A program made the translations under genes and the position numbers. The notes below the pieces were generated by a model that was given only the letters and a program-made list of their open reading frames with translations, did not search any database and had not been told where the DNA came from. Source: Flavobacteriales bacterium UBA4011 (GTDB lineage Bacteria > Bacteroidota > Bacteroidia > Flavobacteriales_D > Crocinitomicaceae). Taken from it: a stretch of 9,829 nucleotides of DNA. Each line of letters opens with the position of its first letter. Position 1 is the first letter of the stretch. Below are positions 7,337 through 9,829 of the stretch, piece after piece. Where the stretch lies: assembly GCA_002384725.1 (NCBI GenBank), contig DGBF01000011.1, positions 880 through 10,708 on the forward strand, read 5' to 3'.

Positions 7337-7396
7337 GTTATTTCAGGAGTTTTATTTCTATCGAAATTTGCTAACTTGCAGAGAATTCCATCGAAT

Positions 7397-9076
7397 ATGC
7401 GTTATTTCTTCCTTTTTAGCCTTCTTTTTTCATTGAATACGACTTTTTCACAATGTGATACAACCCGCTACACGGAGGGAGTCTTTACTTCAGTAACACA
7501 ATTTCCGGATGTTTTATACGGTCAAGCTCAAGTGTGGAATATTCCTTATAACGACACAGATTTGTACATGGATATTTATGTTCCCACAGGAGATGTTCAG
7601 ACCAAACGACCCTTGATGATTTGGTGCCATCCTGGTGGGTTTTTGGTAGGTGATAAAAGTGCCGACGACATGGTGGCGTTGTGTGATAGTTTTGCTCGAA
7701 AAGGATTTGTGACTGCTTCAATCGGTTATCGTAAAGGATTCAATCCATTATCGCAAAGTTCGGCGGTTCGCGCGGTATATCGCGGAACACAGGATGCTAG
7801 AGCAGCGATTCGATATCTGAAAGAATTTGCAACAACATATGGTATAGATACGAACTACACTTTTGTTGGAGGAAGCAGTGCAGGTGGATTTATGGCTTTG
7901 CATACCGCGTATTTAACCGATGCCGAAGCGCCAAGTGACATCCAAGGTGGATTTGGTTATCCAGCGTTGGGTTGTTTGGATTGCTCAGGAAATACTTACT
8001 CCCACAACATGGATTTAACAGGAATCATAAACCTTTGGGGAGCTTTGGGCGATTCGAATTATGTTGAAATAAATGAAACGGTTCCTGCTTTATTGATTCA
8101 TGGTGAAGCCGACGGAACCGTACCGATTGGCACTGGTAATCCATTTGGTGTTTTTACAACGCCTATCGTTAATGGCTCACGGCCTATTTCAAATCAGTTG
8201 ACCTCATTGGGAATTCCACATACCTTTTTACCTTTTGCGGGTCAAGATCACGAATTTCATGGTGCAGATAACGGAACTTTCAACTCTCCTCCGAATGCGT
8301 ATTGGGACACCATATTGAATGCAATTCAGAGTCATGTCTATCCTTTGTTAAAACCCGAAAACCCTTCTATTGCTGGAGATTTGCTGATTTGTTTGGGTGA
8401 GACGGTAACTTATGTAATCACTGGAAATATGGGCGAAACCTATTGTTCAGAAGTGACCAATGGAACCCTAATTTCAGATTGGGGAGATTCCATTCAAGTG
8501 CAGTGGAATACCATTGGAGTCGGTGAAATAAAGACGTTTGCATTTAATTCAATTCATGCGGCTTCTGACAAAGTTGTATACCAAGTAAATGTTGTGCCGC
8601 TGCCAGATGCTACATTCACAGCTGGTATCAATGGTTTAATTGTCAATTTCAACCCGAACACTTTAGTTTTGAGTTCGCAATATACATGGCAAATTGATGC
8701 GTCCATTGTAAATACGTCGAATACGATTTATTCATTTACAACTTCTGGAACCTATCCCATAACGCTAACTATCGTTGACACGAATATGTGTTCTAGTACA
8801 TCGACTCAAACATTAGTTTTAACAGTCAATTCCTTGACAGAGAATTATTTGAATAATGTGGTTTTGTATCCCAATCCAGCGAATGATTTCGTGTCAATAG
8901 AGAATGGAGCCGGGGGAAACCTAATCGTTCAAGACCATACAGGACGAGTAGTATTAAATGAAAAAATCCAAAGCGAAAATCACCAAGTTGATATTTCCGC
9001 TTTGAATTCAGGTCTTTATTTTGTTAAGATAGTGTTTGATGGAGCCGTTAAAAATGCTCGCTTCATCAAGAACTAA
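7397..9076 (+). CDS. Secreted alpha/beta hydrolase (esterase-like) with T9SS type A sorting domain
   Basis: A 559-residue exported enzyme. Signal peptide 1-18 (core F-F-L-F-S-L-L-F-S-L, cleavage after T-F-S). Residues about 40-345 form a carboxylesterase-type alpha/beta hydrolase: oxyanion motif H78-P-G-G-F, nucleophile elbow G159-S-S161-A-G163, acid D239 in H-G-E-A-D-G-T-V-P, and histidine H285 or H288 in D-H-E-F-H-G. The catalytic triad is thus complete; the substrate (an ester, perhaps on a polysaccharide or peptide) is unknown. Residues about 355-430 and 445-485 resemble the Ig/PKD-like modules of Bacteroidota surface proteins. From about 488 comes a T9SS type A domain: L-Y491-P-N-P-A-N, then a G-R-V-V strand, L-N-S-G-L-Y-F-V-K-I and a basic end. 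The protein should cross the inner membrane by Sec and the outer membrane by the T9SS. The frame is open upstream to 7103, but the start at 7397 is chosen because the signal peptide begins there and the upstream part overlaps the divergent exonuclease gene. Confidence 0.9.
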   Translation: MRYFFLFSLLFSLNTTFSQCDTTRYTEGVFTSVTQFPDVLYGQAQVWNIPYNDTDLYMDIYVPTGDVQTKRPLMIWCHPGGFLVGDKSADDMVALCDSFARKGFVTASIGYRKGFNPLSQSSAVRAVYRGTQDARAAIRYLKEFATTYGIDTNYTFVGGSSAGGFMALHTAYLTDAEAPSDIQGGFGYPALGCLDCSGNTYSHNMDLTGIINLWGALGDSNYVEINETVPALLIHGEADGTVPIGTGNPFGVFTTPIVNGSRPISNQLTSLGIPHTFLPFAGQDHEFHGADNGTFNSPPNAYWDTILNAIQSHVYPLLKPENPSIAGDLLICLGETVTYVITGNMGETYCSEVTNGTLISDWGDSIQVQWNTIGVGEIKTFAFNSIHAASDKVVYQVNVVPLPDATFTAGINGLIVNFNPNTLVLSSQYTWQIDASIVNTSNTIYSFTTSGTYPITLTIVDTNMCSSTSTQTLVLTVNSLTENYLNNVVLYPNPANDFVSIENGAGGNLIVQDHTGRVVLNEKIQSENHQVDISALNSGLYFVKIVFDGAVKNARFIKN

Positions 9077-9754
9077 ATACCCCAATCGTTATCGTGCCAT
9101 TTTTGACGTGAATTAGGAATGTAAATTCTGTACAGATCAGCATCTTATTAGTAATATTCGTCATCAAACAATATGGAATCTCCAATTGGAATTTCCAGAA
9201 TTAAATCAATCTCTTGTCCTCTTAATTTGTCACTTTCCGGGTAACTGTGATAGTTGGGAACCACTAATTTGTTGTTTTCAAATATCCATTAAAGGCAACC
9301 TTTTCTGTGCGAGAAACGGCTCTATTGTGCGATGCTGTATTCGCTGACCGAACATTAAACATATGAAACGAACTATCTTTTGATTCACGAATATAAACTG
9401 GAAAGCTCCCTTCATACGCAAACGATCGATGCGTGAATTGGCCGCTGGTATTACTATCCAAAGAATGATGTACAAAGGAAATCCGAATCCACCGCCAAAA
9501 AGCAATATGAGAAAAATGATTCGAACGATGATTAAGTCTATGTTAAAGCAGGCCGACAATCCAGAACAAACTCCAGCGATAGAGGCACGCCCCATGGCTC
9601 GATACAGCTTTTTCTCTTCTACATTAAGGATTTTGGTGGAATTAAAGGGATTCGCAAAAGATTCGCGAAATATTTTCCAAGTAAGGATTATTAGGTTGTT
9701 TTTTCCTCTTATAATTGGACGAAAAGGCCTAAGAAAATAAAATAGTTTTAATTG
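9073..9754 (-). pseudogene. Decayed PspC-domain protein gene (three-frame relic)
   Basis: Three pieces on the minus strand read as parts of one Bacteroidota PspC-type membrane protein. Piece 1 (9754 to about 9410) includes E-E-K-K-L-Y-R just before the Met at 9595, then I-A-G-V-C-S-G-L, N-I-D, V-R-I-I-F, the membrane segment L-Y-I-I-L-W-I-V-I-P and D-R-L-R-M-K-G: a full PspC domain. Piece 2 (about 9413-9288, another frame) reads V-Y-I-R-E-S-K-D-S-S, then A-N-T-A-S-H-N-R-A-V. Piece 3 (about 9288-9073, third frame) reads N-N-K-L-V-V-P, R-G-Q-E-I-D-L-I-L-E-I-P-I-G, then tandem TAA stops (9145-9150) and 24 further codons to a TAG. Pieces 2 and 3 look like the C-terminal beta domain of long PspC proteins. 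The N-terminus and the middle between PspC and this domain appear deleted. A 105-residue product from the ATG at 9595 to the stop at 9278-9280 remains possible, but it would begin inside the PspC motif and end in out-of-frame sequence. Intact PspC proteins act in envelope stress. Confidence 0.72.
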
Positions 9755-9829
9755 CTAGATTTAAAAGAAGGAAACGAATTAAAAAATCGTCGAAGTTTTC
9801 GAATAGAAAAATTATCTTTGTTTAACATA
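9755..9829. other. Right edge: no recognised gene; possible outward promoter
   Basis: The plus strand carries TATCTTTG at 9813-9820, a match to the Bacteroidota -7 consensus, pointing out of the window; a gene could start just beyond 9829, but no -33 element is clear. The minus strand has a 26-codon frame from an ATG at 9826-9828 to a TAA at 9748-9750. It is basic and Phe/Ser-rich and matches nothing I know; it may be the end of a gene entering from the right, part of the relic, or chance. Confidence 0.25.

Noticed and set aside
7103..7396. Open frame upstream of the hydrolase that would add 98 residues to its N-terminus
   Set aside because: It overlaps the 5' end of the exonuclease gene on the other strand, would bury the signal peptide inside the protein, and has no family resemblance.
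9429..9740. 103-codon plus-strand frame at the right end
   Set aside because: It is the antisense of the PspC piece, is rich in Arg/Met/Lys/Pro with no domain, and the minus-strand reading clearly matches PspC.
1..9829. CRISPR array, tRNA/rRNA genes, insertion sequence or phage genes
   Set aside because: No regularly spaced direct repeats, no tRNA cloverleaf or rRNA-like segment, no transposase frame and no terminal inverted repeats were seen on either strand by reading.

Overview
The window looks like ordinary chromosome from a member of the Bacteroidota, most likely a Flavobacteriia-type organism. I do not try to name a genus. The evidence is: a single-chain SecDF translocase of about 1000 residues; a secreted hydrolase ending in a type IX secretion (T9SS type A) sorting domain; a lipoprotein whose mature end reads C-K-K-D-D-E; AT-rich DNA with no clear Shine-Dalgarno sites; and Bacteroidota-style promoter elements (TAnnTTTG).

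Layout. Positions 1-2508 hold four closely packed plus-strand genes. They are the C-terminal part of a membrane-anchored family 2 glycosyltransferase (cut by the window edge), a HAD-family phosphatase overlapping it by one base, a secreted MORN/YwqK-repeat protein, and a small lipoprotein. A 163-base gap with a good promoter leads into secDF (2672-5695), which ends at a strong hairpin terminator. The next gene, on the minus strand (5914-7323), faces secDF and fuses a DnaQ-like DEDDh exonuclease to a UvrC/Cho-like GIY-YIG nuclease with a four-cysteine cluster. It is divergent from a plus-strand secreted alpha/beta hydrolase (7397-9076) carrying Ig/PKD-like modules and a T9SS signal. The right end (9073-9754, minus strand) is a decayed PspC-domain gene spread over three reading frames.

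How the genes relate. The first pair (glycosyltransferase and phosphatase) plausibly serves surface polysaccharide or sugar-lipid metabolism, with envelope proteins behind it. SecDF drives export across the inner membrane, the route that the MORN protein, lipoprotein and hydrolase (all with signal peptides) would use. The hydrolase would then cross the outer membrane by the T9SS. The exonuclease/GIY-YIG protein is a DNA repair enzyme unrelated to its neighbours.

I see no convincing undescribed multi-gene system. The most informative non-obvious item is the PspC relic, whose pieces can be reassembled from three frames. Next are the exonuclease/nuclease fusion with a UvrC-like cysteine pattern, a HAD phosphatase lacking the GmhB zinc loop, and -7 elements placed so close to start codons that leaderless transcripts are possible.
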